In this document: one piece after another, positions 18,444 through 26,662 of the stretch | How positions within the stretch are numbered: the first letter of the stretch is position 1 | Layout: each line of letters begins with the position of its first letter | NCBI GenBank assembly: GCA_030605085.1 | Contig: JAUWBH010000027.1 | Span: forward strand, 1 to 44,479 | DNA from: Promethearchaeota archaeon | GTDB lineage: Archaea; Asgardarchaeota; Lokiarchaeia; Sigynarchaeales; SOKP01 | Direction: 5' to 3' | Length of the DNA: 44,479 nt | Program-made: the position numbers and the translations under genes | The notes under the pieces: model-generated | What the model was told of the DNA's origin: nothing | Seen by the model: the letters and a program-made list of their open reading frames with translations, nothing else | The model's database searches: none

Positions 18444-19637
18444 TTAACCTCTTTTTTTTAATACATTCTCTTCATAATTTTCAATATCTTTTATCCAGTC
18501 GGTTCCTATCGGAACATTATTATTGAGGCAGAAATAATCCCATATTGCACCAAACGGAAGGGTTTTTAATTCTTCTAAAAGAGCAAGTCGTTGGAAATAT
18601 TGACCATTTTCTTCGTATTCTCTCAAAATTTCTATTGGTTGTAAAAGAGCATACAATAATGCTTTTTGTACGGCTCTAGCCCCTATAACCCACGCGCCGA
18701 TACGATTAATAGAAGCATCAAAAAAATCTAGAGCTAAATGAATTCTTTCCATAGCTTGACTTCTTATTATTTCTTCAAATAATTGAATTAAATCATCACT
18801 AACAATAACCACATGATCGCTGTCCCATCGCAAACCTCTACTAATATGAAGCATCAATTCAGGTATAAATGGCATAATTGCTGAGATTTTATCTCCAACT
18901 GATTCTGTAGGATGAAAATGACCGGTGTCGATGGTCAACATTAGTTTGTTAGCAATAGCATAACTCAAATAAAATTCATGGCTACCAACAACAAAAGCTT
19001 CGCTGCCGATACCAAATAGTTTACCCTCTAAAGAATCTTTCATCACTGAGTTTGAGTATTTTTTTTGTAGAATTTCATCAAGAGATTCTTTTAATAACTG
19101 CCTGTGTCCCATACGATCGACTGGGATATCCTTGGATCCATCAGGAATCCATATATTGTGAATACAAGGATCCCCCAATTGCTTTCCAATTTCAGCGCTT
19201 ATCTCTCTACATCTTTGAACATGTTCAATCCAAAATTCGCGAATGACTCTTGATTTACTACTTAATGTAAAACCATCATCAGCATTAGGGTGGGAAAAAA
19301 GAGTACTATTCAAATCTAATTTCAAATCATTATCTTTTGCCCACTCGATCCAGCCTTGGAAATGTTTAGGTGAAAATTCATTTCTTTCTATAAATTTCCC
19401 TCCAAAATCTCCGTAAGATGAGTGTAAATTCACACGATGCTTCTCTCCTGGAATTAAAGATATTCCTTTTTCGAGATCTTTTTGGAGTTCTTTTATAGTC
19501 CTTGCTTTACCCAGATAATTTCCAGTTGCGAGAATACCTCCGCCAGATAATTCAGCATTGGGTCTTTCAAAACCGCCAACATCATCGCCTTGCCAACAAT
19601 GAATAGAAAGAGATGTTTGTTTTAACTCCCTTAGCAC
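18444..19637 (-). CDS. rhaA: L-rhamnose isomerase, start region irregular
   Basis: Interconverts L-rhamnose and L-rhamnulose. Recognisable blocks are LSIHCWQGDDVGGFE at the N-terminus, HNIWIPDGSKD, LTIDTGHFHPTE and RGLRWDSDHVV, which carry the metal-binding acids and His of the TIM-barrel isomerase. The listed start is a GTG giving 397 residues, slightly short. Reading the same frame further upstream adds 27 residues (ATKENVEKLYNIAAKKYEEFG and on) that match the normal RhaA N-terminus, but a TGA at 19719-19721 precedes them and the only codon available at the right place is ATC at 19718. The start is therefore either ATC or lost by mutation. No other rhamnose gene is in the window. Confidence 0.88.
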   Translation of the reverse strand: MLRELKQTSLSIHCWQGDDVGGFERPNAELSGGGILATGNYLGKARTIKELQKDLEKGISLIPGEKHRVNLHSSYGDFGGKFIERNEFSPKHFQGWIEWAKDNDLKLDLNSTLFSHPNADDGFTLSSKSRVIREFWIEHVQRCREISAEIGKQLGDPCIHNIWIPDGSKDIPVDRMGHRQLLKESLDEILQKKYSNSVMKDSLEGKLFGIGSEAFVVGSHEFYLSYAIANKLMLTIDTGHFHPTESVGDKISAIMPFIPELMLHISRGLRWDSDHVVIVSDDLIQLFEEIIRSQAMERIHLALDFFDASINRIGAWVIGARAVQKALLYALLQPIEILREYEENGQYFQRLALLEELKTLPFGAIWDYFCLNNNVPIGTDWIKDIENYEENVLKKRG

Positions 19638-19769
19638 ATTATTAATATTAACACCGAATTCCTCATATTTTTTTGCGGCAATATTATAAAGTTTTTCAAC
19701 ATTTTCTTTCGTAGCGATTCACTCTTTTTTATATTATTATTTTTAAAATTTCTCAGATACTTTTATAAT

Positions 19770-20891
19770 TTATATACCGTTGAAATACTCCTCTTCTGTG
19801 GGAGGATAATAGATCGTTTCTTTGCCATCTTTATCTATTTTTTTGACATATTCTCGACCTTTCTCATCAAGATACACTTTTCCAGATGTTTTTAGCATTT
19901 TATAAAGCTCAGCACGCTTCTTAGGATCCGCAACACATATAAAATTACAATTCCCGCAGCGGGGATTCGTATCTTCGATTGGTCTAAGCCCTACATTTTC
20001 AGTTACTCCTACTTTAGCAAATGAAGCACCAATTCTTGAATTAAATTTACGTACCTTTCTTGGAGTTTCTTTATCCCTTGTAAGTTTGTACAGTTGGTTC
20101 CTGATAAACTCTGCATTCCACTCATCGTCAGAAAGATTTTTTAGACAAATATGGTTTACCGTCCATGTACTCCATGTTCCATCGCTAGATAATCCTGTAA
20201 ATCCTGCGCATCCAATCCCGCATTTCATGTATTGCCCTCTCTTACCATAGATCTGCTTTACTCCTCCAATAACTACAGGTTGTCTTTCTTCTGCTTCGTC
20301 TTTTGATACATAACCAGTTGTACATACCTTTTGACAGATTTTACATCCATTACAATTATTTTCTTTTGCCATAGGATCTGGTTCGAGTGGTGCAGTAATA
20401 AGAACTCCATCGAGATATAGCGATCCTCCGTATTCCGTGGTGACTAAATTTCCAGACCATCCGAGATGACCTAATCCAGCAGCTACACCACTATATCGCA
20501 GTGAAAAATCCGGGAAGGCTTCGCCTTTTTTAACAATAACTTTAGTCCCACCTCTATATTTTGCATTCGGTATGACAGGATGAGCTTTGTATTCTGTATT
20601 GCTTTCAATATATTCTGCAATCTTTACTGCGGTTTTCCAACCCGTCGCATAACCTATATCTTGGCATACTTTCATGCTCATTCTTTCTTTTTTAGAGAAA
20701 AAATTCTCTATGGCTTCCATTGTGTTTGGATATGCCCATATAATGCAGCTCTGAGCTCCAGGAAGACAATAATCCATGTCTGCCGAGGGTAGGTTGTCAG
20801 GAAGGCGCTCTCTACTTCCAACGCCCACTAATTTAGCTCCCGAATCGAGAGCCATCTTTTTTACATTTTCTTTCAATTCTTTTAAATCCAT
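19770..20891 (-). CDS. 4Fe-4S reductase, epoxyqueuosine reductase / reductive dehalogenase-like
   Basis: 373 residues. The N-terminal region (LKENVKKMALDSGAKLVGVGS, then SCIIWAYP) and GHLGWSGNLVTTEYG resemble the corrinoid-binding fold shared by QueG and reductive dehalogenases. Two Fe-S clusters follow: NCNGCKICQKVC near residue 180 and a second, irregular set CGNCNFIC near residue 315 with CGIGCAGF between. There is no Tat signal, so the protein is cytoplasmic. It is followed on the same strand by two DUF2284 genes. Substrate and corrinoid use are not established from sequence. Confidence 0.75.
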   Translation of the reverse strand: MDLKELKENVKKMALDSGAKLVGVGSRERLPDNLPSADMDYCLPGAQSCIIWAYPNTMEAIENFFSKKERMSMKVCQDIGYATGWKTAVKIAEYIESNTEYKAHPVIPNAKYRGGTKVIVKKGEAFPDFSLRYSGVAAGLGHLGWSGNLVTTEYGGSLYLDGVLITAPLEPDPMAKENNCNGCKICQKVCTTGYVSKDEAEERQPVVIGGVKQIYGKRGQYMKCGIGCAGFTGLSSDGTWSTWTVNHICLKNLSDDEWNAEFIRNQLYKLTRDKETPRKVRKFNSRIGASFAKVGVTENVGLRPIEDTNPRCGNCNFICVADPKKRAELYKMLKTSGKVYLDEKGREYVKKIDKDGKETIYYPPTEEEYFNGI

Positions 20892-20933
20892 TTTGAAAAC
20901 CTCGACTTTTTTATTATTTATTTGAAATTTTGA

Positions 20934-21506
20934 TTATTTTATACACGCTAAGCCGAAACGGTAAGCGTATTTATTAGAAGGGTACTCAATATCAAGTTTT
21001 AAATTACTTTTTAAACCTATAACAGTCTTTATTACCTCAATCCCTACAGCTTCCATCGAATACCTTCTTTTATCGGGATAACGGCAGGGTTTGCCACTAT
21101 CGTAGGTACAGCCACCATCTTTTTTATTACGACAAACTTTACAAGAACCATCATATAAGAGAAGTTTTGTATCGTTTCCATTGTTAAAACTCTCAAGAAA
21201 TTTGTCAAATTCTTCCTCTAAGTCGCCTCGAAATTGACTTTTCATGTAAAACGAATTTTTTATTCTATATTCGCTTCTTCTTGGATGTTTAGCTTTTATT
21301 TCCTTTATATAGGTTTCTAAATCAAATATAGAATAAATAAGGTAAAATTTTTGATATTTTTTTACTTCATCCTCCAAGTAGGGAGCTTCCGGAGGACATG
21401 CCCAAGAATGACCGTAAAAAGGACATGTAAACGCCGGAGATACGCATAAAGTCTGTACTTTTGGATCGAAAAAAATATCTTCAGATTCTATTTCAACAAA
21501 TGGCAT
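20934..21506 (-). CDS. DUF2284 metal-binding protein, copy 1
   Basis: 190 residues starting MPFVEIESEDIFFDP. DUF2284 hallmarks are CPFYGHSWACPPEAPYLE in the N-terminal third and CKVCRNKKDGGC plus PCRYPDKRRYSMEAVGIE further on. The Cys pattern predicts a metal or Fe-S site. A paralogue lies directly upstream on the same strand, and the Fe-S reductase lies downstream, suggesting a common operon. Such proteins often neighbour corrinoid or Fe-S enzymes; the role is not known. Confidence 0.8.
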   Translation of the reverse strand: MPFVEIESEDIFFDPKVQTLCVSPAFTCPFYGHSWACPPEAPYLEDEVKKYQKFYLIYSIFDLETYIKEIKAKHPRRSEYRIKNSFYMKSQFRGDLEEEFDKFLESFNNGNDTKLLLYDGSCKVCRNKKDGGCTYDSGKPCRYPDKRRYSMEAVGIEVIKTVIGLKSNLKLDIEYPSNKYAYRFGLACIK

Positions 21507-21563
21507 GATATAGAAAATTTTTAATTCAAATTAATCCTTTCCACATCGTTCAAGACATTTATA

Positions 21564-22124
21564 TTATTTAAAACATACTAAGGCAAATTGGTAAGAATAT
21601 TGGACGGGAGGCCATTCCAAGCTAACATTAATCTTTTTGGCAGTTTCGGTTGTATTAATTCCCGCAGCGGTCATACCATATTTAATTTTATCAGGATATC
21701 GACAAGGCCCTCCGCTGTCGTAAGTACAAGATTTATCCTTTTTATTGAAACAAATTTTACAAGAACTAGGCCATATTACAAAATTTTCCTCAAATTTCTC
21801 GCCATTTTTTTCTAAGAATTGAATTATACCATTTTCCAGATTGTTCTTTAAATAATTTTTTCTATGAATTGAACTCACGATTCTTTTCTCTGTCCTTTTA
21901 GGATGTTTAAGCCGCGCATTATTCACTTCTGCATTTAAGTCGAATTTTTCGTAAGCCAGATAAAATTTTCGAAATTCTGAAATTTTGTTTTCTAAATATG
22001 GAGATGCTGGAGGGCACGCCCAATTATGGTCAAAATTGGGACACTTGAGCTTAGAATTATTGCAATAAGAATATACATTGGGATCAAAAACAATATCGTC
22101 AAAATTAATTTCTACAAATGGCAA
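21564..22124 (-). CDS. DUF2284 metal-binding protein, copy 2 (TTG start)
   Basis: About 186 residues. The frame is open to 22184, but alignment with copy 1 places the true start at the TTG at 22124, giving (M)PFVEINFDDIVFDP and removing overlap with the PIN gene. It has the same landmarks as copy 1: CPNFDHNWACPPASPYLE, CKICFNKKDKSC and PCRYPDKIKYGMTAAGI. All the landmark cysteines are kept, so both copies are probably functional and derive from an old tandem duplication. Confidence 0.78.
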   Translation of the reverse strand: MPFVEINFDDIVFDPNVYSYCNNSKLKCPNFDHNWACPPASPYLENKISEFRKFYLAYEKFDLNAEVNNARLKHPKRTEKRIVSSIHRKNYLKNNLENGIIQFLEKNGEKFEENFVIWPSSCKICFNKKDKSCTYDSGGPCRYPDKIKYGMTAAGINTTETAKKINVSLEWPPVQYSYQFALVCFK

Positions 22125-22159
22125 ATTTAACAATTTAATAATTAAATATTCATAAATAA

Positions 22160-22600
22160 TTAGGGTTTTAATTGTTTTTTGCAAAATTCTTTAGAAGGCA
22201 TCACTTCAATTAAATTTTTAGCTTTTTGGAACTCTAAATCATTAGTAATTAAAATAGAAGCACTTTCCATTAAAGAACTTGCTATTATGATACAATCTGG
22301 CAATTTTAAATTCGTTTTTTCTTTAATCTGTCCTGATTTATCCGCAATTTTTAGGTCTAAATTAACAATTTTATAGTATTTATTCGAATGTAAAACAGCA
22401 ATAAATTCGTCTTTTTCTTTTATTTCATTAGATTTATAATAACCTACACATAATTCAGCAATCGTTACAATTGAAACAACACTTTCCAAATCTCCCCGAT
22501 CAATAGCTTCCAAAATTTTTTTAGAATATTTATAAAATGGTTGCTCTTTGTTTTTAACATTTAAAAAAATATTGGTATCTAATGTAACTTTCAATCCCAT
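22160..22600 (-). CDS. vapC: PIN-domain toxin, VapC-like ribonuclease
   Basis: 146 residues. PIN acidic residues are visible: Asp8 in TLDTNIF, Glu49 in IAELCVGYY, Asp102 in LPDCIIIASS and Asp121 in TNDLEF. VapC proteins are Mg-dependent RNases that cut tRNA or rRNA and are neutralised by a partner antitoxin. The gene overlaps the AbrB-type gene upstream by 10 bp, as in toxin-antitoxin operons. All four acidic positions are intact, so activity is expected. Confidence 0.85.
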   Translation of the reverse strand: MGLKVTLDTNIFLNVKNKEQPFYKYSKKILEAIDRGDLESVVSIVTIAELCVGYYKSNEIKEKDEFIAVLHSNKYYKIVNLDLKIADKSGQIKEKTNLKLPDCIIIASSLMESASILITNDLEFQKAKNLIEVMPSKEFCKKQLKP

Positions 22601-22824
22601 TCCTCACGTAAATCCCTTTGATATTTTGTACTATGAATCTTCCAAGGATTTTGTTTATCCAATATCTCTGAAACGCTATTACTCTGTGATTTCGTAATTA
22701 TTATTTTATCTCCCTTTAAATCGAAAATGAGCCTATCCCCTTGTACAAGCCCTAATTTTACCCTAATTTCCTTGGGAATGGTTATTTTACCCTTTTCACC
22801 TATTATTGAATTGCCAACTATCAT
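22591..22824 (-). CDS. vapB: AbrB/SpoVT-type antitoxin, VapB-like
   Basis: 77 residues. The swapped-hairpin DNA-binding domain is clear: IGEKGKITIPKEIRVKLGL, then GDRLIFDLKGDKIIITK. The C-terminal 25 residues should bind the toxin. It is the first gene of a two-gene unit and overlaps vapC by 10 bp, so it likely represses its own promoter and neutralises the PIN protein. Confidence 0.85.
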   Translation of the reverse strand: MIVGNSIIGEKGKITIPKEIRVKLGLVQGDRLIFDLKGDKIIITKSQSNSVSEILDKQNPWKIHSTKYQRDLREEWD

Positions 22825-23059
22825 AAATCATCATTTGTTTTCTTAATATAAAATAAGAAAATTTTTGCTAAAAAGTTTTACTCAATTTTTAGAATAATTT
22901 CTTTGGATTTGGAATAAATCCAAAAGTTTCTTCATGTTTACAAGCAATTATATATTTTTTCTACAAAGTTTTTATAGATGCAAACGAAACGGTAATTACA
23001 TTAAAGCGTGGTCATTGGACCTGAGGGAATCTTATCACCAGAAAAGAAAAAGAAAAATT

Positions 23060-23260
23060 TTACTCTATTGTAAAGAAATTAATTCCATCAACAAACAAAC
23101 CCTCATCACATTCGGAACAATTTATTTTCCCCGATATTATAGATTTTGAATATGGTTCTCCTGGATGAATAATCTTTTTACATTTGGAACATATATTTTT
23201 AGAAATTGATTCGGTTTCTTTGGTTTCTTCACTTTCACTTTTAAGAGATTCAAGTTTCAA
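23060..23260 (-). CDS. small zinc-ribbon protein
   Basis: 66 residues: an acidic, Ser/Glu-rich first third and then ICSKCKKIIHPGEPY and INCSECDEG, two CxxC pairs about 24 residues apart that could hold one zinc. The composition is that of a real small archaeal protein, and an overlapping plus-strand frame here has no such pattern. Partner and function are unknown. Confidence 0.55.
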   Translation of the reverse strand: MKLESLKSESEETKETESISKNICSKCKKIIHPGEPYSKSIISGKINCSECDEGLFVDGINFFTIE

Positions 23261-23571
23261 TATAAATACCTTTATTATTATTATCTTCTTTATTTCTTAG
23301 TTTTTTTAATTACATTTTTTTCTACTATTTAAAATATCTTTCCAATCTCTTAAATTTTTACAATTTTAATAATTAATGGAATTAATAACAATTCTTGCTC
23401 CACCAGAATTTTTTAATTAATGTTTGTTTGTTTTTTCTTATTTTTTTAGACTTATATTTAAAAATTAAATTTTAAATCAGAAAAAGCGACTAAAATTTTA
23501 AAAAATTTCTTGCGTTCTTAATATATTATAATGTTATTTAAATTATAATACACACTTTTATTGATTGTATC
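23261..23571. other. gene-free spacer between divergent genes
   Basis: About 310 bases of AT-rich DNA between the zinc-ribbon gene and the SDR gene. It contains several T- and A-tracts but I see no convincing frame, hairpin or repeat. It must hold both promoters. Confidence 0.5.
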
Positions 23572-24450
23572 ATGTTGTTAAAAGGGAAAAATATAGTTGT
23601 AACTGGCTCCGGGAGGGGTATTGGAAAAGCTGTTGCTATAGCTTACGCGAAAGAGGGTGCTAATATCGGATTGACATCAAGAACTTTGGAAGAATTGAAT
23701 AACACTAAAAAAGAAATTGAAAGCTTAGGGACAGGAGTCAAAGTAGTGGTAAAAACGGCGGATATCACAAAATATAATGAGGTTGAAGGAATTTTTAAGG
23801 AGTTTCATGATGAATTAGGTATATTAAACGGAGTAGTTGCTAATGCGGGTTTTGCTTGGTTGGGATTTGCTATTGAATTAGATCCTGAAAAATTTGATAT
23901 GATGCTCAAAGTAAACATACTTGGGGTATTTAATACGTTCAAAACCGCCTATCCATATTTGAAAAAAGATGATAAAAATGCAAAAGCGAGATTCTTGATA
24001 ACCGGGAGTGCGGCGTATCCTTCAGCAACGGCTCGATTTTCGGGATATACCGCAGCTAAATATGGGGTTGTCGGCTTTCAAAGGTCATTAGCTCTGGAAA
24101 TTAAACGGGAAAATATAACCGTTAATATGATGTTGCCTACGCAGGTTGATACGAAAATGCTGAGAGGTAGGAAAGCAGGTGATGGAAATAAACCCGCAGG
24201 AGTAATGGATCCTGAAGATCTGAACGATTATTATGTATTTATGATGTCAGATGAAGCGAACAGAATTCACGACGAATTAATCTATCCTAACGATTTTAAC
24301 ACAGTAAAAAAGTTAATCAACGAAGCTCCGGCAGATAAGAAAGAAAATTGGGATACTTTCAAAGTTTTTCTCGAAGAAAAATCGCTAAAAACGTACAAAA
24401 GCGTTAGAAAGTTAGGAAAGTTAGTAGAATTTCTAATAGCTCGTTCTTAA
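23572..24450 (+). CDS. short-chain dehydrogenase/reductase
   Basis: 292 residues, a classical SDR. The nucleotide-binding motif is TGSGRGIG at residues 11-18, NAG is present in VVANAGFAW, and the active site is Tyr159 and Lys163 in YTAAK, with the catalytic Ser in ITGSAAY. Arg39 in SRTLEEL after the second strand allows NADP use. The C-terminal 75 residues are an unusual lysine-rich helical extension. It lies convergent to the LUD/CCG/4-hydroxybutyryl-CoA dehydratase group and may act on a hydroxyacyl substrate; this is inference. Confidence 0.85.
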   Translation: MLLKGKNIVVTGSGRGIGKAVAIAYAKEGANIGLTSRTLEELNNTKKEIESLGTGVKVVVKTADITKYNEVEGIFKEFHDELGILNGVVANAGFAWLGFAIELDPEKFDMMLKVNILGVFNTFKTAYPYLKKDDKNAKARFLITGSAAYPSATARFSGYTAAKYGVVGFQRSLALEIKRENITVNMMLPTQVDTKMLRGRKAGDGNKPAGVMDPEDLNDYYVFMMSDEANRIHDELIYPNDFNTVKKLINEAPADKKENWDTFKVFLEEKSLKTYKSVRKLGKLVEFLIARS

Positions 24451-24458
24451 TAAATATA

Positions 24459-24468
24459 TTTTTTTTTT
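24459..24468 (+). terminator. poly-T terminator candidate after the SDR gene
   Basis: Ten consecutive T lie nine bases beyond the SDR stop, between two convergent genes. This is the usual form of an archaeal intrinsic terminator. Confidence 0.45.
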
Positions 24469-24563
24469 AACTTTACCATTTTTATGTGAAATTTATATTC
24501 TAATTGATGCTATTAGCAAAACTTGAAAAAAAAAATTATAAAATAATTTAAACTCAATTCATT

Positions 24564-25868
24564 TTATTTAAAAGGATTTTTATCCTTCAATATTTTATCC
24601 TGATATTCCTTTAAAAGGGGGGGACATAAACCCTTTTTAGTTGCCTCCTTTTTTAAGGCTTTCATAATTTCTCCTAAATTTACACCTAATGGACACCAAT
24701 GATAACAATTTTCACAGCTAGTACATAAAAACAATCCAGATTTCACAGCAGCTTCTATTCCATTATGTATATAATCTCGTATAATGGCTGTAGCTCCCAA
24801 TCCATATTTTGAAGCGTATACATTGCCAAAAGCTCTGGATGCGGTACACACGAAATTACAACTCTTACAACTGACACATTTTAGAAATTCTTTGTAGAAA
24901 AGGTTTTCTTTTAAAGCTTTTGTACGCCAATCGTCTACGAAAATTACAACAACTTCTTTGGCGCCATACATTCCTGGAACGCTTAAGCCTTGAATGTCTG
25001 ATGTACTTGATGGTCCTGAAATGAGGCTAATATAAGCCAAAGAAACATTATTGATTCTTGACTGCATTTTTGTTATAAGTACGGCGTCAACTAGCGTTGG
25101 AACAATCTTGGTGATACCAACAACAACTATGTGCTTTTCAGTTGCTCTTGTTAATAAACTGATGTTTCCCTCGTTTTCTCCGAGAACGATGGTGCCATCA
25201 TCAGCGGAAATTGCATTGGCAGATGTCAGTGAAACTTTTACATCATTAAGTAATTCGTTGCGGTAATTTTCTCTAAAATATTTAACAATAGCCTCTGCTT
25301 TTGGTTCGAGATCCACGCCATACACTTCTTTCATTTTTGCAGCAATTTGACTTTCAGTAAAGTGAACTCCTGGTCCTAATTGAAAAACAGGCAATTTGTA
25401 ATCAAACAATTGGACAAGTACATCCCCGAGATCAGTTTCTTTAATCGTAATATTGTTTTTTTTCAAAACATCGACAATCCCTATATCTTTTGCTTCGTTG
25501 GACTTAGCCTTGTAGATAATTTTGTTATCTCCTAATTCTTCCATGAATAATTTCTGAGCTTCTTCGTTTGTTTTAGCGTAGTAGACCTTAAACTTGTTTG
25601 TTTTGCGCATTACATTTATACATTTATCTACATATTCGTCCATGTTTTCTAAGAAATCTTCTCTCATTTTGATGAAGTGCTCTTTATATCGTTCGCAAAA
25701 CTCTCTACTTGTGTCTTCGTATAAGTGTCTTTGATCGTAGGATTTGTATTTAATTAAACCGGCTAATTTCCATAAGTCTCCAAACTGTTTTTCTAAAGTG
25801 CCATCTTCCTTTAATTTGTCGACTTTACTTTTTAATTTTTCGTATAACTCTTTTCCTTTATCGCTCAT
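24564..25868 (-). CDS. LUD-domain iron-sulfur protein, LutB-like
   Basis: 434 residues. The middle portion (about 100-310) is a LUD domain, with VSLTSANAISADDGTIVLGENEGN matching its signature. Two 4Fe-4S motifs follow, CVSCKSCNFVC and CTSCENCYHWCP. This is the arrangement of LutB, the Fe-S subunit of the LutABC lactate oxidation system. The gene overlaps the CCG-domain gene by 4 bp (ATGA) and has a perfect Shine-Dalgarno sequence inside that gene. No LutC is present and the operon sits next to 4-hydroxybutyryl-CoA dehydratase, so the donor may be another hydroxyacid or an electron-transfer partner. Confidence 0.82.
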   Translation of the reverse strand: MSDKGKELYEKLKSKVDKLKEDGTLEKQFGDLWKLAGLIKYKSYDQRHLYEDTSREFCERYKEHFIKMREDFLENMDEYVDKCINVMRKTNKFKVYYAKTNEEAQKLFMEELGDNKIIYKAKSNEAKDIGIVDVLKKNNITIKETDLGDVLVQLFDYKLPVFQLGPGVHFTESQIAAKMKEVYGVDLEPKAEAIVKYFRENYRNELLNDVKVSLTSANAISADDGTIVLGENEGNISLLTRATEKHIVVVGITKIVPTLVDAVLITKMQSRINNVSLAYISLISGPSSTSDIQGLSVPGMYGAKEVVVIFVDDWRTKALKENLFYKEFLKCVSCKSCNFVCTASRAFGNVYASKYGLGATAIIRDYIHNGIEAAVKSGLFLCTSCENCYHWCPLGVNLGEIMKALKKEATKKGLCPPLLKEYQDKILKDKNPFK

Positions 25869-26608
25869 GTTGTAGGATCACCTCCATCCATAAGTTTAGC
25901 TATAAAATCTTCAAATTTTATTACGGGCGTTTTAACCTTGTTCTCTTCTCGAACTCTCATCAGTGCGGTATAGCAAAATGGGCACGCGGTTAATAAAGCC
26001 TTAGACATTCTCATTTGGTCAAAAATAGTCTTAGAGTTATAATCGCTATTTTCTTTAAAGATGGAATATACACCGCCTCCTGCTCCACAGCATAGACTGT
26101 TCATCCTATTATTTTCCATCTCCTTAAGTTGTATGTTTCCATCAATAGAATTCAAGATGTTTCGCGCTTCTTCTATAATTGGAACAATTGCGTTCCTTAG
26201 ATGACATCCGTCGTGATAATATATCTTTAATTTTTTCTCCCCCGAATACTTTAAATTTAGTTTTTTTAAATTCTCGGGAGTGCTCATAAATTGTAGCAAG
26301 TGCTTGACTTGTACATCAAAATTATTTCCCAGAAATTCATTATAATACCTAGAAAGATAATTGTAACATCCAGCACAAATCGTTACGAGTTCAGTAACAT
26401 TATTAGTTCTAAACCAATCATTTACAAACACTACATGAATTTTTAATTCTTCGTCGGTGGATGTGTGATAAGCTAAACTACCGCAACAAGGGGGATTATC
26501 GAGAACTTGGTATTCGTTATCTAGGAATTTTATTATTTTTTCAGCATTTTTACAAGTATCTTGATATATTGAACTTGACAAACAACCTAAAAAAATGAGT
26601 TTAGTCAT
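25865..26608 (-). CDS. CCG-domain protein, LutA / HdrB-like
   Basis: 247 residues with two cysteine-rich CCG domains: CCGSLAYHT and CAGCYNYLS in the first, GCHLRN, CCGAGGG and CPFCYTALM in the second. These ligate non-cubane Fe-S clusters in HdrB and occur in LutA and GlpC. The C-terminal residues GGDPTT are encoded by the Shine-Dalgarno sequence of the next gene. It probably works as a complex with the LUD/Fe-S protein, transferring electrons from a hydroxyacid or to a quinone, ferredoxin or flavoprotein. Confidence 0.82.
   Translation of the reverse strand: MTKLIFLGCLSSSIYQDTCKNAEKIIKFLDNEYQVLDNPPCCGSLAYHTSTDEELKIHVVFVNDWFRTNNVTELVTICAGCYNYLSRYYNEFLGNNFDVQVKHLLQFMSTPENLKKLNLKYSGEKKLKIYYHDGCHLRNAIVPIIEEARNILNSIDGNIQLKEMENNRMNSLCCGAGGGVYSIFKENSDYNSKTIFDQMRMSKALLTACPFCYTALMRVREENKVKTPVIKFEDFIAKLMDGGDPTT
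25875..25885 (-). promoter_or_regulatory. perfect Shine-Dalgarno embedded in upstream gene
   Basis: The minus strand reads GGAGGTGATCC, a full match to the expected 16S rRNA 3' end, six bases before the ATG at 25868. It codes for the last residues of the CCG-domain protein. With the ATGA overlap it ensures coupled, roughly equal translation of the two subunits. Confidence 0.8.
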
Positions 26609-26662
26609 AATAATTCTTAATTCGTTTCATTATTTATATTTTAGAAAAAAAAAAAAAAGAAT

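Noticed and set aside
22125..22184. Long N-terminus of the second DUF2284 protein overlapping vapC
   Set aside because: Paralogue alignment puts the start at TTG 22124; the extension is low-complexity and overlaps another gene.
22934..23149. Plus-strand 71-residue frame
   Set aside because: Overlaps the Cys-patterned minus-strand frame, has biased aromatic/basic composition and no recognisable pattern.
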